DNA from: Clostridium sp. AWRP
GTDB taxonomy: Bacteria > Bacillota > Clostridia > Clostridiales > Clostridiaceae
Direction: 5' to 3'
Length of the DNA stretch: 64,000 nt
NCBI RefSeq assembly: GCF_004006395.2
Contig: NZ_CP029758.2
Coordinates: forward strand, 1,612,001-1,676,000
Position numbers and translations under genes: made by a program. Positions 62,647 to 64,000 of this stretch are shown piece after piece (positions within the stretch are counted from its first letter, which is position 1; the number at the start of each line of letters is the position of its first letter). The notes below the pieces were generated by a model, which saw only the letters and a list, made by a program, of their open reading frames with translations, did not search any database and was not told the DNA's origin.

Positions 62647-62675
62647 GTTAGAAACCTTACAATTAGAAATCTAAC
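62647..62675. promoter_or_regulatory. Two tandem MarR operator sites
   Basis: GTTAGAAACCTTAC (62647-62660) and ATTAGAAATCTAAC (62662-62675), each a dyad of the form TTAG-N4-CTAA, right after the -10 box. A third site, GTTAGAAACCTAAC, is at 63152. Confidence 0.65.
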
Positions 62676-62694
62676 AAATAGCGGAGGTATGAAA

Positions 62695-63138
62695 ATGAAG
62701 AATAAAACAGAAATGTACATTGGAAGAAAGATTAGTATACTTTCTAGGAGAATTCATAGAAGAATAGATAAAGAGGCATCACAGTATGGTATAACTGCTG
62801 TTCAAGCTAGAATACTCGGTTTTATATATTGTAATTCCAATAAAAAAGATATATTTCAAAGGGATATAGAAGAAGAACTTGATATTAGACGTTCCTCAGT
62901 AACCAGTGTACTCCAGCTAATGGAAAAAAACGGATACATTAGAAGGGTAAGTGTTTCTGAAGATGCAAGACTTAAGAAGATAATAATAACAGAAAAAGGT
63001 TTGGAAATTCAAAAAAAGGTATATGATTTCATTCTTGAAATGGAAGAATCTTTAAAGGATGAATTAAGTGATGAGGAGACAGACATATTAGTGGATTTAC
63101 TTGACAGATTGTCTGAAAAAATTGGGGATGGAATATAG
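62695..63138 (+). CDS. MarR-family repressor
   Basis: 147 residues from ATG 62695, 7 bp after GGAGG (ATG 62689 is too near). The winged helix reads DIFQRDIEEELDIRRSSVTS, then VLQLMEKNGYIRRVSVSEDARLK split over helix and wing. Operator-like TTAGAAA.CTAA repeats at its promoter point to autorepression. It precedes an ABC exporter by 45 bp, the common MarR/ABC drug-efflux arrangement. Confidence 0.93.
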   Translation: MKNKTEMYIGRKISILSRRIHRRIDKEASQYGITAVQARILGFIYCNSNKKDIFQRDIEEELDIRRSSVTSVLQLMEKNGYIRRVSVSEDARLKKIIITEKGLEIQKKVYDFILEMEESLKDELSDEETDILVDLLDRLSEKIGDGI

Positions 63139-63151
63139 ATTCCTGATAGTA

Positions 63152-63165
63152 GTTAGAAACCTAAC
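63152..63165. promoter_or_regulatory. MarR operator-like site before the ABC exporter
   Basis: GTTAGAAACCTAAC, a perfect 5-bp inverted repeat with 4-bp spacer, same motif as at 62647-62675. It overlaps the gap between marR and the ABC gene. Confidence 0.6.
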
Positions 63166-63183
63166 AAGGGGAGGAACAAGGGT

Positions 63184-64000
63184 ATGATAAGAAAGATATC
63201 AAGTTATATAGGTGAATTTAAAAGAGATTCTATTATAACACCTATATTTGTTGCTTTAGAAGCCATAATGGAGACGATTATTCCAATGTTGATGGCATTG
63301 ATAATTGATAATGGTGTGGGAAAAGGAGATATAAAATATGTATGTATTGTTGGGACTATAATGCTTATGGTGTCATTTGTGTCACTTACCTGTGGTGCAT
63401 TATCAGGAAAATATGCGGCTAAAGCATCTACTGGTTTTGCTAGAAACCTGCGAAGAGCAATGTACTATAATATTCAGAACTTTTCTTTTTCTAATATAGA
63501 TAAATATTCTACAGCTGGTCTTATAACTAGATTGACTACAGACATAACAAACGTTCAAAATGCATTTCAAATGATAATAAGAATGCTTGTTAGAGCACCG
63601 TTTATGCTAATTTTTGCTATGGCAATGAGTTTTTATATAAATGCAAAGTTAGCACTTGTATTCTTGGGTGCCATAATTTTTTTGGGAATTATATTGTATA
63701 TTATAATGACTAGAGTACATCCATATTTTGTGGAAGTTTTTAAAAAATACGATGATTTGAATGCTGGTGTACAAGAAAATTTAACTGCCATAAGGACTGT
63801 AAAAGCTTATGTAAGAGAAGAGCATGAAAAAAGCAAGTTTTATAAAGCGTCTGAAACTTTGTATAAGTACTTTATAAGGGCTGAGAAATTAATAATAATT
63901 AATGCTCCTGCAATGCAGTTTGCAGTGTATACGTGTATTTTGCTTTTGTCGTGGCTTGGAGCAAAAATGATTGTTTCAAAATCCATGACAACGGGAGAAC
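63184..64000 (+). CDS. ABC exporter permease/ATPase, N-terminal part (cut by window end)
   Basis: ATG 63184 follows GGGGAGGAACAAGGGT; the frame is open to the last base, giving 272 residues so far. The product begins MIRKISSYIGEFKRDSIITP and contains the exporter TM domain: IDNGVGKGDIKY after TM1, SFSNIDKYSTAGLITRLTTD (intracellular loop) and the TM3-TM5 region. The ATPase domain lies outside. It resembles heterodimeric multidrug exporters of the MarR-linked type, where a second half-transporter usually follows. Confidence 0.88.
   Translation, partial: MIRKISSYIGEFKRDSIITPIFVALEAIMETIIPMLMALIIDNGVGKGDIKYVCIVGTIMLMVSFVSLTCGALSGKYAAKASTGFARNLRRAMYYNIQNFSFSNIDKYSTAGLITRLTTDITNVQNAFQMIIRMLVRAPFMLIFAMAMSFYINAKLALVFLGAIIFLGIILYIIMTRVHPYFVEVFKKYDDLNAGVQENLTAIRTVKAYVREEHEKSKFYKASETLYKYFIRAEKLIIINAPAMQFAVYTCILLLSWLGAKMIVSKSMTTGE

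Overview
The window is AT-rich DNA (roughly 30% GC by eye) with strong AGGAGG-type ribosome binding sites, T-box, FMN and purine riboswitches, and a 16S-23S-5S operon whose 16S reads as Clostridium sensu stricto. It looks like a chromosomal segment of a Firmicute of the genus Clostridium; the species cannot be fixed from sequence reading alone.

Layout. 1-4.1 kb: the N-terminus of a short tyrosine recombinase, a GGDEF-EAL cyclic-di-GMP protein and a chemoreceptor. 4.1-5.9 kb: an Ile-type T-box controlling an MFS carboxylate-type transporter. 6.2-17.8 kb: the highlight, a lasso-peptide cluster of the paeninodin type: nucleotidyltransferase, RRE protein (B1), a 46-residue precursor, cyclase (C), peptidase (B2), two HPr-kinase-like tailoring kinases flanking a sulfotransferase, then CysD and a CysN-CysC fusion that would make PAPS for it, and a convergent ABC exporter. 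17.9-25.8 kb: two lipoproteins, a large SBP-PAS-GGDEF-HD-GYP sensor, a YczE-type membrane protein, a MerR regulator, an FMN riboswitch with no riboflavin gene behind it, and a sugar kinase. 26.0-31.8 kb: initiator tRNA and rRNA operon, with a 118-nt structured repeat ahead of each of 16S, 23S and 5S. 31.9-41 kb: two CPBP proteins with a two-component system, then an Old Yellow Enzyme family reductase and iron alcohol dehydrogenase divergent from a PucR regulator. 41-49.8 kb: MarR/SDR pair, NrtR-like Nudix regulator, an intact 1650-bp IS with 28-bp target duplication, a MutS2-like ATPase behind a leader-peptide attenuator, and a PRPP synthetase/NadV salvage operon. 49.9-57.8 kb: M42 peptidase, NatAB-type ABC transporter, a 2-kb block of decayed DNA (IS remnant, broken ABC permease, DNRLRE gene and its degenerate copy) between 88-bp direct repeats, and a second Ile T-box before threonine dehydratase. 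57.9-64 kb: xpt-pbuX under a guanine riboswitch with a MITE in its leader, an orphan McrB-like AAA ATPase, and a MarR-controlled ABC exporter cut by the window end.

How parts work together. The lasso genes are a single co-directional block with overlaps and short gaps, and the presence of PAPS synthesis genes without any sulfate-reduction genes argues that sulfate is activated here for transfer to the peptide. Both T-boxes carry an ATC specifier and share promoter and leader sequence, tying the MFS transporter to isoleucine supply together with threonine dehydratase. An 11-bp palindrome shared by the NrtR-like gene and the prs-nadV operon ties those into one NAD-salvage regulon. A dispersed structured repeat (three copies plus one collapsed copy) and the IS/MITE remnants show recent mobile activity.
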